NCBI RefSeq assembly: GCF_004358205.1
Contig: NZ_SMYO01000006.1
Location: 186,001-250,000 of the forward strand
Reading direction: 5' to 3'
Source: Bacillus salipaludis
Lineage (GTDB): Bacteria > Bacillota > Bacilli > Bacillales_B > DSM-18226
DNA: 64,000 nt
A program made the translations under genes and the position numbers. The notes beneath the pieces are model-generated. The model was not told the DNA's origin. It saw nothing but the letters and a program-made list of their open reading frames with translations, and searched no databases. Shown one piece after another: positions 44,350 through 53,230 of this stretch (its first letter is position 1; the number at the start of each line of letters is the position of its first letter).

Positions 44350-45684
44350 ATGACGACAAAAGTTCATTCAAAGAAGGTGAGGGTAAAAGCATTAGTTGCT
44401 AGTTTGATAGGGAGTTCAATCGAATATTATGATTACCTTCTCTATGGTACAGTAGCTGCACTTGTGTTTAACAAACTTTTTTTTCCAAACTTCGATCCGA
44501 CGGTAGGGCTTCTGATTGCATTAGCATCGTTTGGAATTCCTTACTTCTTCCGACCGCTTGGAGGAGTAATCTTCAGTCATATCGGTGATCGGCTTGGGAG
44601 GAAAAAATCATTAGTTTTAACCCTTGGAATCATGGGAATAAGCACTGCACTTATTGGAGTATTACCGGTCTATGAAAATATCGGTGCATGGGCTCCGATA
44701 TTACTTGTTGCACTGAGGCTCATTCAAGGGATTGCCGTCGGCGGTGAATGGGGAGGCGCTGTCCTTTTAGCAGTGGAATATTCCGAGAAAAAGAAGCGCG
44801 GGTTTGCCGGCAGTGTACCAATGATGGGCGCAGCAGTCGGGATGATATTAGCCACGGCTACCATCTCTTTAATGAGATTACTGCCGGATGCACAGTTCCT
44901 GGCATGGGGCTGGAGAGTTCCGTTTGTCGCAAGCCTATTACTTGTTATTCTTGGCTTGTGGATTCGGAATGGTTTAGAAGAGACACCGGATTTCCAAAAG
45001 GCAAAAGATGAAGGAAACGTCTCCAAATTACCGATTGCGGATACCTTTAAAAATCACTGGAAAGAAGTGATCTTAACAACTGGTGCAAAGGCCATCGAGA
45101 CCGCACCCTTTTATATCTTTGCAACCTTTGGAATTTCTTACGCCACCAATACACTGAAGATGCCTGAAGGCCCTGTTTTAAATGCTGTAACCATTGGCAC
45201 ACTGATTTCCTTGGTCATGATTCCCACCATGGGACATTTGTCTGACCGGTTTGGACGAAAAAAAATATTCGTTATCGGGACAATCAGTGTCATTTTATTT
45301 TCCATGCCTTACTTCTTTTTGCTTTCAAAAAAATCAATCCTCTTATTAACCATTGCCGTTATGATCGGATATGCCATCTGGTCGATCATCACCTCAGTTT
45401 TAGGTACCATGTTTTCAGAAATGTTTCGTGCAGAAGTTCGCTATACCGGTATTTCAATGGGCTATCAGCTTGGAGCTGCCATCTTTGGCGGTACCGCCCC
45501 ATTGATTGCTACATCATTGGTCACCGCTTTCCATGGTTCCTGGATTCCGGCTTCCATTTATTTGATGCTTCTCGGAGTCATGTCCCTTATTTGTGTGAGT
45601 CTTATGAAAACCATGAGTGATAAAGAAAAAAATAAGCCAAGAAAACAATCGAAACCATTGCTCACAAAGGCGGCTAATAAATAA
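44350..45684 (+). CDS. MFS transporter, metabolite:H+ symporter (MHS) family
   Basis: A 444-residue transporter with twelve membrane helices. The N-terminus SLIGSSIEYYDYLLYGTVAAL and the loop GDRLGRKKSLV are typical of the MHS group (ShiA/ProP/YhjE-like), which takes up organic acids, betaines and similar solutes. The ATG at 44350 has CAGGAGG 6 nt upstream. It directly precedes phnW, so it may carry a phosphonate or a related carboxylate (inference), giving the locus two uptake systems. Confidence 0.85.
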   Translation: MTTKVHSKKVRVKALVASLIGSSIEYYDYLLYGTVAALVFNKLFFPNFDPTVGLLIALASFGIPYFFRPLGGVIFSHIGDRLGRKKSLVLTLGIMGISTALIGVLPVYENIGAWAPILLVALRLIQGIAVGGEWGGAVLLAVEYSEKKKRGFAGSVPMMGAAVGMILATATISLMRLLPDAQFLAWGWRVPFVASLLLVILGLWIRNGLEETPDFQKAKDEGNVSKLPIADTFKNHWKEVILTTGAKAIETAPFYIFATFGISYATNTLKMPEGPVLNAVTIGTLISLVMIPTMGHLSDRFGRKKIFVIGTISVILFSMPYFFLLSKKSILLLTIAVMIGYAIWSIITSVLGTMFSEMFRAEVRYTGISMGYQLGAAIFGGTAPLIATSLVTAFHGSWIPASIYLMLLGVMSLICVSLMKTMSDKEKNKPRKQSKPLLTKAANK

Positions 45685-45728
45685 AGAAACCTTGACCCTA
45701 AATAATATTTTTAAAGGAGAATATACGA

Positions 45729-46862
45729 ATGAATAAAAATGATTTCACAAACAACCCATACTTATTGCTGACCCCGGGTCCCTTAACTACGACGGATACA
45801 GTAAAACTTGCGATGATGAAGGACTGGTGTACATGGGATGACGACTACAATAATATTGTCCAAGACATCCGAAAAAGGCTTGTTGGGCTTGCAACCGAAT
45901 CAATTGATCAGTATTCAGCAGTATTAATGCAGGGAAGCGGGACCTTTAGTGTAGAATCCGTTATTGGTACGGTTTTACCTCGGGACGGAAAATTATTGGT
46001 CATTGCAAACGGAGTCTATGGAAGCCGAATCGTTAAAATCGCTAAAACGCTTGGGATAAATACTGTTGTTTTAGAAAGCGGTGAGGTGGAGGCTCTTGAT
46101 TTAAATCGTTTAACAAATGAGCTGGAAAATGATTCGAAGATTTCCCATGTGGCGATCGTTCATTGCGAAACCACAACAGGCATGCTGAATCCAATTGAAA
46201 AAGTAAGTGAAATTGTTAAACGATACAACCGCGTGTTTATTGTCGATGCGATGAGCAGCTTCGGCGGTGTTGAAATGGATATCGCCTCGCTTAATATTGA
46301 TTACCTCATCAGCAGTGCCAATAAATGTATTGAAGGTGTCCCTGGATTCGGGTTTGCGATTGTCAAAAAGGATGAATTTGAGAAGTGTAAAAATAATGCC
46401 AGGTCTGTTTCTTTAGATTTATATGATCAATGGAAAACGATGGAGGAACAAAATGGGAAGTGGCGCTTTACTTCGCCGACGCATGTTGTTCGTGCCTTTG
46501 CTCAAGCCTTAAAAGAGTTAGAGGTTGAAGGCGGAATCAAAATTAGAGCAAGCAGGTATAAGAATAATCAAATGGTTCTCTCCGAAGGAATGAAAAAGCT
46601 TCAATTTGAGCCAATCCTTCCTGGAGAATTGCAATCTCCAATCATTACTTCCTTTTATTATCCGGAGTCTGAAAAGTTCAACTTTAAAGTGTTCTATCAA
46701 AGGTTAAAAGAAAAAGGATTCGTGATTTATCCTGGAAAGGTTTCAGCCTTAGATACCTTCCGGATTGGGAATATCGGAAACGTTCATCAGAAGGATATTG
46801 AGGGTTTATTACAAGCAATCGAACAAAGCAGCTTTTGGCTCGACGCTGTTTCTAAGAATTAA
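45729..46862 (+). CDS. phnW: 2-Aminoethylphosphonate--pyruvate transaminase
   Basis: A 377-residue fold-type-I PLP enzyme converting AEP and pyruvate to phosphonoacetaldehyde and alanine. Family-typical [18 protein letters not shown] at the N-terminus, Asp173 ([11 protein letters not shown]) and Schiff-base Lys199 ([13 protein letters not shown]) are present. AAAGGAG precedes the ATG. Together with PhnX at 50063 this is the classical AEP route; here the two are separated by the regulator, an MgtC-like gene and a saccharopine-dehydrogenase-like gene. Confidence 0.93.
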   Translation: MNKNDFTNNPYLLLTPGPLTTTDTVKLAMMKDWCTWDDDYNNIVQDIRKRLVGLATESIDQYSAVLMQGSGTFSVESVIGTVLPRDGKLLVIANGVYGSRIVKIAKTLGINTVVLESGEVEALDLNRLTNELENDSKISHVAIVHCETTTGMLNPIEKVSEIVKRYNRVFIVDAMSSFGGVEMDIASLNIDYLISSANKCIEGVPGFGFAIVKKDEFEKCKNNARSVSLDLYDQWKTMEEQNGKWRFTSPTHVVRAFAQALKELEVEGGIKIRASRYKNNQMVLSEGMKKLQFEPILPGELQSPIITSFYYPESEKFNFKVFYQRLKEKGFVIYPGKVSALDTFRIGNIGNVHQKDIEGLLQAIEQSSFWLDAVSKN

Positions 46863-46885
46863 TCACCCAAAATCGATCTGTTTTT

Positions 46886-46961
46886 CACTATAATTTTGTT
46901 TTAGCAAATAAATAATCAAAATCATTCAATCTTTTTCCAATGTTATAGTAAAATTATAGTG
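46886..46961. promoter_or_regulatory. Inverted and direct repeats upstream of the DeoR gene
   Basis: CACTATAATTTT (46886-46897) and its exact complement AAAATTATAGTG (46950-46961) are separated by 52 nt. TTATAGT is also directly repeated at 46943 and 46954 (11-nt step). The layout suits autoregulation by a multimeric DeoR repressor binding two sites. Confidence 0.5.
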
Positions 46962-46987
46962 GATATTTATATCGTGGGGTGAATGAG

Positions 46988-47779
46988 TTGTCATTAGCTG
47001 GGGAAGAAAGAAAAAGGAAAATACTTGAACTCCTTGAAATCAGCGGCAAAGTTAAAGTTAATGAATTGGCAGAAATATTGGAAGTTTCAACTGAAACCAT
47101 TCGTAAATATTTAGATGAGTTACAGCAGGAAGAAAAATTAAAAAAGGTTTATGGCGGGGCAATCAATATATCCTTTTTTAATGAGGAGCCTCCAACTGTA
47201 GAAAGAGAGGTGACCCACTCTGAAGCCAAACAACGAATCGGAGAGTACGCAGCAAGCTTAATTACTGATAATGACGTCATTGCGATTGATGACGGAAGCA
47301 CACCGCTGCAGCTCGTTAAAAACTTGCGTAAAAAGCGGAATTTAACGATTTTTACTACCTCAATTTCGGCTCTATCGGTGTTAATCGACTTGCACCAGCA
47401 AAATATTTTCACAGGTAAGATTATCATGCTTGGCGGGGAGATAAACACCACTCATCATCGTGTAACGGGGAGCTTTACGATCGAAATGCTGGAAAATCTA
47501 TATGTAGATAAATATTTTATCTCAGCCGACGGTTTAACAAAAGAAACCGGAATTACCAGCTTTGATTCTTCTAAAGGAATGGTAACGAGAAAGTTAATTG
47601 ATCATTCCAGCAAATCAATTGTCCTGATTGACCATTCCAAAGTGGGCAAACGGACTCATTATAAGATGGCTGATTTGCAGGATATTGATATCATCATTTC
47701 TGATAAAGAACACCCACAGGAATGGGAATATCTATTAAAAGAAAATCATGTAAAATGGCTAGTTGCCGACAAGAAATAA
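46988..47779 (+). CDS. DeoR family regulator of the phosphonate locus
   Basis: A 263-residue DeoR protein with a winged helix (LAEILEVSTETIRKYLDEL near residue 24) and sensor domain (IAIDDGSTPLQLVK near residue 95; VLIDHSKVG near residue 212). The TTG at 46988 has GGGGTGA 5-6 nt upstream; a GTG at 46979 overlaps that site. DeoR sensors bind phosphorylated metabolites, so phosphonoacetaldehyde, AEP or acetyl-phosphate are reasonable effector candidates (inference). It is paralogous to 27515. Confidence 0.85.
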   Translation: MSLAGEERKRKILELLEISGKVKVNELAEILEVSTETIRKYLDELQQEEKLKKVYGGAINISFFNEEPPTVEREVTHSEAKQRIGEYAASLITDNDVIAIDDGSTPLQLVKNLRKKRNLTIFTTSISALSVLIDLHQQNIFTGKIIMLGGEINTTHHRVTGSFTIEMLENLYVDKYFISADGLTKETGITSFDSSKGMVTRKLIDHSSKSIVLIDHSKVGKRTHYKMADLQDIDIIISDKEHPQEWEYLLKENHVKWLVADKK

Positions 47780-47837
47780 ATGATCAATAGACTCTCTAAA
47801 CCATTGGCAAACGAGCTCCCTGAAAAGGAGGATTAGA

Positions 47838-48356
47838 ATGGAGCATTTGGGAGTCTTTTACGAAGAGCATCTTTTTAAAAATATTGAGATTTATCTTCGT
47901 TTAGTGATTAGCGCCCTCCTTGGGATGTTTATTGGCTGGGACCGCAGTGCCAAAAATAAGCCAGCGGGTTTAAAAACTTTTACCTATGTTTCCGTTTCAT
48001 GTACACTCATTACACTCGTTTCCATTTATAGTGTGGAGGTTTTTGGCAGCTCTAACCCCAATAATCGTATGGATCCGATGAGGCTGACAGCGCAAATTGT
48101 TTCCGGGCTTGGCTTTTTGGGGGCTGGCTTGATTTTAAAGGATGGATTGCAGGTTAAAGGTTTAACATCTGCGGCGATGATTTTTTTTGCAGGTGGTGTT
48201 GGGATTGGTATAGGGGCTGGTTTTTATGGCTTGGTTTTTGCTTCGGTCCTAATTACTTTTATCCTAGCAAAAATAAGCCAGGTAATTGAACATCGTCATC
48301 TAATGACTATGGAAAAAGAAGAGGAAAAACACGGCTACCATCGAAGTTCAGGATAA
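47838..48356 (+). CDS. MgtC/SapB family membrane protein
   Basis: A 172-residue protein with four to five membrane helices and the MgtC signature (LRLVISALLGMFIGWDRSAKNKPAGLKTFTYVS; GLGFLGAGLIL). It lacks the C-terminal ACT-like domain of enterobacterial MgtC. MgtC-like proteins are linked to Mg2+/phosphate homeostasis; a role in balancing phosphate released by PhnX is possible but unproven. AAAGGAGG precedes the ATG and a very strong terminator follows. Confidence 0.85.
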   Translation: MEHLGVFYEEHLFKNIEIYLRLVISALLGMFIGWDRSAKNKPAGLKTFTYVSVSCTLITLVSIYSVEVFGSSNPNNRMDPMRLTAQIVSGLGFLGAGLILKDGLQVKGLTSAAMIFFAGGVGIGIGAGFYGLVFASVLITFILAKISQVIEHRHLMTMEKEEEKHGYHRSSG

Positions 48357-48360
48357 AAGA

Positions 48361-48397
48361 AACGGCAGATTCTAGAATACTAGAATCTGCCGTTTTT
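48361..48397. terminator. Very strong bidirectional terminator
   Basis: AACGGCAGATTCTAG pairs perfectly with CTAGAATCTGCCGTT (15 bp) around AATA, followed by TTTC. Confidence 0.92.
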
Positions 48398-48515
48398 CAA
48401 TTTAAAAAACTCAACTGAAACAACAAATCAAAACCAAGTAAAATCGAATGAAAAAAATTAAAAAATAACAATTAAAACCAAGACAATCCAAATATTTTAT
48501 GATACAATCAAATCA

Positions 48516-48530
48516 ACTCAATAATTGAGT
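48516..48530. promoter_or_regulatory. Palindromic operator candidate
   Basis: ACTCAAT-A-ATTGAGT, 30 nt upstream of the saccharopine-dehydrogenase-like start, is a perfect odd palindrome in the right place for a regulator. No protein can be assigned. Confidence 0.4.
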
Positions 48531-48560
48531 GAATATTTTAAATCTTCAGGGGGCGAAAAA

Positions 48561-49757
48561 ATGAAAGTCTTTTGTTTGGGTGGAGCAGGGAGAATTTGCC
48601 GGGAAGCCGTTTTGGATCTTGTCGAGCATTCTGATTTTGATGTCATTACCATTGGTGACTTTAATGAGGAACTAGGCCTTGATTTAGTAAAGGAACTGAA
48701 TGACCCCCGAGTGAATTTTGTAAAGGTAAATGTATTTAACCATGAGGAAACAGTTAAACAATTGAAAGGCTACGATATTGTCATGGATGGAACTACGATC
48801 ACATTAAACGGCCTTTCTACTGCCTCTATTGCAGAAGCCGGCTGCCATGGAATCAATTTAAACGGCTTTGGAGCAGAGGATGAATTTTCCGAAATCTTTA
48901 AGAAACATAATCGAACCGCAGTTCCCGGTTTTGGAATGACCCCGGGTGTTACACAAATGATGGCGATGCACGCTGCCAACCAATTAGATGAGGTAGAAAC
49001 AGTGCGAGTAAGCCATGGCTCTTTCCGTCCAATTGCATTTTCAAAATCGATTACCGAAACCACCACCTACGAATACGACCCAGACCTTCCTGGACGAATC
49101 GTTTTTGAAAAAGGCGAATTCGTTCAAGTCCCTCCTTTCGCAAGACCAAGAAAAATTCAGCTTCCAGAGCCTTATGGCGAAACCATTCAATATATTATTC
49201 CGCATTCAGAAACTCGTACCCTAGCAAAAGCGCTTGCGAATAAAGGTGTAGAGCTGATTGAAGTGCGGGGAACCTGGCCAAAACAGAACATGCAATTAGT
49301 TCGTGCCCTCTATGATTACGGAATTATGCGCAACCCAAAGGTTGAAATCAACGGTCAAGAGGTTGGTGTCATGGATGTAATAGGTGAGTATCTCCTTCAA
49401 TCAAAAGAAGGCCAAGAAACAGAGCTGTACGGATATTCGCTGCATATTGAAGCCGTTGGGAAAAAGGATGGAATACGGAAACGCCATATTTTATACCATA
49501 CGCATCCTGCTAGTGACGGTTCTGTTAAAGGATGGGAAAAATTACGTGCGTATACCCGCAATGTCGGAATTCCAATGGCAATTGCGACCGAGTTAATTGC
49601 TAAAGGATTGGTTGAAAAAACAGGTGTACTTATTCCGGAAGAAGCATTTGAACCAACCGTCATTTTTGAAGAACTGAAAAAACGCGGCATCTATATTCAC
49701 GAAGAAATTGAAATCGTTACCGAAAGCGTTGAAGAAGAAACAACGATCCAAGCATAA
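48561..49757 (+). CDS. Saccharopine-dehydrogenase-like oxidoreductase
   Basis: A 398-residue protein with an N-terminal NAD(P)-binding Rossmann fold (VFCLGGAGRICREAVLDLV) and a saccharopine dehydrogenase C-terminal-type domain (PGFGMTPGVTQMMA near residue 124). Enzymes of this superfamily act on imino/amino-acid adducts. The ATG at 48561 has AGGGGGCG upstream. It lies in the phosphonate locus between phnW and phnX with its own promoter. A part in handling amino compounds or reducing a reactive aldehyde adduct is conceivable, but no substrate is visible. Confidence 0.75.
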   Translation: MKVFCLGGAGRICREAVLDLVEHSDFDVITIGDFNEELGLDLVKELNDPRVNFVKVNVFNHEETVKQLKGYDIVMDGTTITLNGLSTASIAEAGCHGINLNGFGAEDEFSEIFKKHNRTAVPGFGMTPGVTQMMAMHAANQLDEVETVRVSHGSFRPIAFSKSITETTTYEYDPDLPGRIVFEKGEFVQVPPFARPRKIQLPEPYGETIQYIIPHSETRTLAKALANKGVELIEVRGTWPKQNMQLVRALYDYGIMRNPKVEINGQEVGVMDVIGEYLLQSKEGQETELYGYSLHIEAVGKKDGIRKRHILYHTHPASDGSVKGWEKLRAYTRNVGIPMAIATELIAKGLVEKTGVLIPEEAFEPTVIFEELKKRGIYIHEEIEIVTESVEEETTIQA

Positions 49758-50062
49758 CAATCTATAACTAGTCACAAGGCAGGTATTACATAAAAATAAT
49801 TTTAAATGCCTGCCTTTAATAAAGAACTACCAACCAATAATTTATTTTTCCTTTTGCACATCTACGTGACGAAGACGATCGTATTGGTTGTTGATCCCGA
49901 ATTAACGGGCAGTAAGACCCCCCATTCAAATCTTTGAGGGAACTAATAAGCTAAGTGGGGGATCAACTGCCGTAAAATCACGATTGGTTCAACTAACAAT
50001 CAGTAGGGGATGAAAGGTACCCCCCACTGATTGAGTTTCACCTTATAAAGGAGGTTCGTCTT
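49758..50062. other. Gap upstream of phnX, mostly a dispersed palindromic element
   Basis: A 305-nt gap. Apart from the repeat at 49902-50034 it holds the phnX ribosome binding site (AAAGGAGG at 50047-50054). No clear terminator for the preceding gene was seen, other than hairpins within the repeat. Confidence 0.5.
49902..50034. repeat. Dispersed palindromic element, copy 1
   Basis: It contains a hairpin formed by ACGGGCAGT and ACTGCCGT and a second formed by CAATCAGTAGGGGA and CCCCCCACTGATTG. A homologous element with the same two hairpins is at 60441-60580. It is a MITE/REP-like repeat of this genome. Confidence 0.75.
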
Positions 50063-50875
50063 TTGAGTAATCCATCTCCCCAAATTGAAGCAGTTATTTT
50101 TGATTGGGCAGGAACCACAGTGGACTATGGCTGTTTTGCGCCATTGAATGTATTTTTAGAGATTTTTAGAAAAAGAGGAATCGAAGTAACGGATGAGGAG
50201 GCACGGGCACCAATGGGGCTTTTAAAATGGGATCATATTCGCGCCATGTGCGATATGGACCGGATTGCCCAATTGTGGAACGTAAAATTCGGCAAAGTAC
50301 CAACGGATAAGGATGTCGATGATTTATATGCCGATTTTGAACCAATGCTGTTCGCAAGCCTCCGCAATTATTGCACACCAATCCCAGGGGCACTGGATTT
50401 AGTCGGAAGACTAAGACAGAAGGGAATAAAAATTGGGTCGACAACCGGTTATACATCGGAAATGATGGCGGTTGTTGCCCCTGAAGCAAAGAAAAAAGGC
50501 TATGCTCCAGATTACCTGTTTACACCTGATGATGCACCGGCAGGACGCCCGTATCCATGGATGTGTTACTTAAATGCTATGAATTTAGGGGTATTCCCAA
50601 TGAAACATATTATCAAGGTTGGAGATACGGTTAGTGATATTAAAGAAGGCGTCAATGCTGGGGCTTGGAGCGTTGGTGTGATTAAAGGCGGAAGTGAACT
50701 AGGTTTAAAGGAAGAAGAAGTCAATTCAATGGATCCGGATTTATTGGCAGATAAGATGGAGGGTGTGGCGAAGCGTTTTAAAGACGCAGGTGCTCATTAT
50801 GTGCTTGATAGTATTGGTGAATTAGATAAACTCATTCCGAAAATTAATCTGCGCCTGGCAAATGGTGATGATTAA
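50063..50875 (+). CDS. phnX: Phosphonoacetaldehyde hydrolase (phosphonatase)
   Basis: A 270-residue HAD-superfamily enzyme that cleaves the C-P bond of phosphonoacetaldehyde to acetaldehyde and phosphate. Nucleophile Asp14 (VIFDWAGTTVD) and the phosphonatase-specific Schiff-base Lys55 (MGLLKWDHIRAMC) are present, as is GRPYPWMCYLNAM near residue 165. TTG start with AAAGGAGG upstream. A BMC shell gene follows 63 nt later and the run continues through the whole shell operon, so acetaldehyde is formed next to or within the compartment. No obvious extra encapsulation tail was seen. Confidence 0.95.
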   Translation: MSNPSPQIEAVIFDWAGTTVDYGCFAPLNVFLEIFRKRGIEVTDEEARAPMGLLKWDHIRAMCDMDRIAQLWNVKFGKVPTDKDVDDLYADFEPMLFASLRNYCTPIPGALDLVGRLRQKGIKIGSTTGYTSEMMAVVAPEAKKKGYAPDYLFTPDDAPAGRPYPWMCYLNAMNLGVFPMKHIIKVGDTVSDIKEGVNAGAWSVGVIKGGSELGLKEEEVNSMDPDLLADKMEGVAKRFKDAGAHYVLDSIGELDKLIPKINLRLANGDD

Positions 50876-50938
50876 GTGAAGTTTTTAAACTATAGGCCTT
50901 TGGTGGAATGATTCTATAAAAAGCCAAAAGGTGAAGAG

Positions 50939-51457
50939 GTGAATGGATTGCAAAAACATGCCTATGCACTGGGGATGATCGAAACAATAGGCTTTCCGGC
51001 ACTGATTGCTGCGGCAGATGCTGCTTCAAAGGCAGCGGATGTAAGGGTTGTCACCTACCAGGGAGCAGATTCGGGTATAGTGACTATTTACATCATCGGC
51101 GATGTCGCAAGCGTAAAATCAGCTGTCGAGGTTGGGACAGAAGCTGCCAAAAGGGTTGGTCAACTACGTCATTCTCATGTCATTGCCAGACCAGATGACC
51201 ATATCATTCAAATGCTTTTTCCGTCGCTATTAAAGAAAGCCGAGGAAAAATCGGAACCGTCAGAGCCTAAAGTAGTAAAAAATATAGACCAAGAAAAACC
51301 AAAGGAATGGACTAAAACTAGTCTTCAAGAGCTAAGAGAACTTGCTAATTCATACGAAGGTTTTCCTTTATCACTCCAAGAAATTTCTTCGGCTAAAAAA
51401 GAGGATTTAGTAAAACAGATTAGCAGGTTCCTAGCTGAGAAAGGTGGCGACAATTGA
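50939..51457 (+). CDS. BMC-H shell protein with C-terminal SAP/Rho-N-like extension
   Basis: A 172-residue shell subunit. Residues about 9-92 are a BMC-H domain (YALGMIETIGFPALIAAADAA ... HSHVIARPDDHIIQ). A charged linker (about 95-122) leads to a helical tail, WTKTSLQELRELANSYEGFP...EDLVKQISRFL, which resembles SAP/Rho-N-type helical hairpins. Extended BMC-H proteins (PduK/EutK-like) are known, EutK having an HTH tail. The tail may recruit cargo or nucleic acid. The GTG at 50939 follows AAAAGGTG; a TTG at 50948 is an alternative. It ends at the next ATG. Confidence 0.85.
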   Translation: MNGLQKHAYALGMIETIGFPALIAAADAASKAADVRVVTYQGADSGIVTIYIIGDVASVKSAVEVGTEAAKRVGQLRHSHVIARPDDHIIQMLFPSLLKKAEEKSEPSEPKVVKNIDQEKPKEWTKTSLQELRELANSYEGFPLSLQEISSAKKEDLVKQISRFLAEKGGDN

Positions 51458-52932
51458 TGTACTTGGATCAGGATCTGGAATCGATGCAAGAGGGGAGACG
51501 AAATCTCGAGCAAGCGAAACAAGCACAGAAAACGCTTGGCACTTTGACACAGGACCAAGTGGATCAAATTGTTCACAGAATGGCCCAAGCGGCCATCAGG
51601 GAAGCAGGCAGGCTTGCGGCATTAGCGGTGGAAGAAACAGGGTATGGAAAGGTTGAGGATAAGAGGGTCAAAAACCTTTTTGCAGCGAATGAAGTGTATG
51701 AATCGATAAAAGATAAGAAAACAGTGGGAATCATTGCCCGTAACGAGGAGAAGCAGGTTTGGGAAGTGGCTGAACCAGTGGGCACGATTGCAGCGGTTAT
51801 TCCTTCGACAAACCCAACTTCAACTGTGATATTTAAAGCTTTGATTGCAATGAAATCAAGAAATGCCATCGTTTTTAGCCCGCATCCTTCTGCAGCAAAA
51901 TGTACGAATGAAGCGGTAAAGGTGATGAAGGAAGCAGCAGTGGCAGCAGGTGCACCCGATGGAGCCATTTCCTGTATTTCAAACCCGACGCTATCTTCGG
52001 TCCAGGAAGTCATGAATCATACACTGACTGATTTGATTTTAGCGACGGGTGGTCCGGGTATGGTAAAGGCAGCCTATAGCTCAGGGAAACCTGCCTATGG
52101 AGTTGGACCCGGGAATGTACCAGTGTATATCCACTCAAGTGCAAATATTGGGAAAGCAGTCAGTCAAATTGTTCAGAGTAAAACCTTTGATTATGGAATC
52201 ATCTGCGCCTCAGAACAGGCACTAGTGGTGGACGGGTCCGTTAAACGAAAGGTTAAAGCGGTTCTAGAAAAACAAGGAGCGTATTTCCTTGATGACTATG
52301 AAAAGAAAAAGCTAGAAGAGCTTATTTTGAAGAATGGAAGTTTGAATCCGGCGATTGTTGGAAAATCCCCGCAAGAATTAGCACAATTGGCGGGAATACT
52401 CATTTCAGAGGATACAAGATTGCTAGTGGCAGAGGAGGCCAAGGTTGGTAAAGCATACCCGTTTTCTCTTGAAAAGCTTTCTCCAATTCTTGCTTTTTAT
52501 ACGGTTGAAGGCTGTTCCGAGGCAGGTAAAGTGTGTAATGAATTATTAGAACTCGGTGGTTTAGGGCATACGATGGGGATTCATTGTGAAGATAAACAAA
52601 TTGTTGAAAGCTTTAGTCTTTCACAAAACGTCTCGCGGGTTGTCGTAAATTCAGGGACGACATTTGGTGGAATCGGTGCGACAACCGGTATTTCACCATC
52701 GATGACACTTGGCTGTGGGACCTACGGAAACAATATTTCGTCTGACAATATTGGTCCGGAGCATTTATTGAATATAAAACGGATCGCCTTTGGTATTAGG
52801 GAGATGAAAAATGAAGCCCCAGCAGTGACTTCAGGTTCACAGCAAACAGTTACAAACAATGAGACGCTTATTTCTAAAGCTGAGGTTATGGAAATCGTAA
52901 AGAGTATTTTAAAAGAATTAAATTTTAAATGA
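51457..52932 (+). CDS. BMC-type CoA-acylating aldehyde dehydrogenase
   Basis: A 491-residue EutE/PduP-like enzyme oxidising acetaldehyde with CoA and NAD+ to acetyl-CoA. The catalytic Cys250 is in FDYGIICASEQ; IPSTNPTSTV and GVGPGNVPVYI are family-typical. After a Ser/Thr/Asn-rich linker, the C-terminal 21 residues (LISKAEVMEIVKSILKELNF) form an amphipathic helix of the kind that targets cargo into shells. The ATG at 51457 overlaps the previous stop (TGATG), with AAAGGTGG upstream. Confidence 0.93.
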   Translation: MYLDQDLESMQEGRRNLEQAKQAQKTLGTLTQDQVDQIVHRMAQAAIREAGRLAALAVEETGYGKVEDKRVKNLFAANEVYESIKDKKTVGIIARNEEKQVWEVAEPVGTIAAVIPSTNPTSTVIFKALIAMKSRNAIVFSPHPSAAKCTNEAVKVMKEAAVAAGAPDGAISCISNPTLSSVQEVMNHTLTDLILATGGPGMVKAAYSSGKPAYGVGPGNVPVYIHSSANIGKAVSQIVQSKTFDYGIICASEQALVVDGSVKRKVKAVLEKQGAYFLDDYEKKKLEELILKNGSLNPAIVGKSPQELAQLAGILISEDTRLLVAEEAKVGKAYPFSLEKLSPILAFYTVEGCSEAGKVCNELLELGGLGHTMGIHCEDKQIVESFSLSQNVSRVVVNSGTTFGGIGATTGISPSMTLGCGTYGNNISSDNIGPEHLLNIKRIAFGIREMKNEAPAVTSGSQQTVTNNETLISKAEVMEIVKSILKELNFK

Positions 52933-52945
52933 GGAGGAATAAACA

Positions 52946-53227
52946 ATGAGTGGAGAAGCATTAGGAATGATTGAAACAAAGGGTTTGGTTGGGGCTGTTG
53001 AGGCAGCTGATGCGATGGCAAAGGCAGCAAATGTAAGATTAATTGGAAAGGTTCATGCCGGAGGCGGGCTTGTGACCGTTATGGTTCGCGGAGATGTTGG
53101 AGCGGTAAAAGCTTCCGTAGATGCTGGAGCTGCTGCAGCAGAAAGTGTCGGCGAATTGGTTTCAGTCCATGTAATTCCACGCCCGCATTCGGATATTGAG
53201 TTGATTCTTCCGAAATTGGAAGGATAG
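52946..53227 (+). CDS. BMC-H shell protein (EutM/PduA-like)
   Basis: A 93-residue canonical hexameric shell subunit: [21 protein letters not shown], a pore-region [13 protein letters not shown], and [12 protein letters not shown] at the end. It is expected to be the main facet tile. GAGGAGG precedes the ATG, and it starts 13 nt after the aldehyde dehydrogenase. Confidence 0.95.
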   Translation: MSGEALGMIETKGLVGAVEAADAMAKAANVRLIGKVHAGGGLVTVMVRGDVGAVKASVDAGAAAAESVGELVSVHVIPRPHSDIELILPKLEG

Positions 53228-53230
53228 ACG

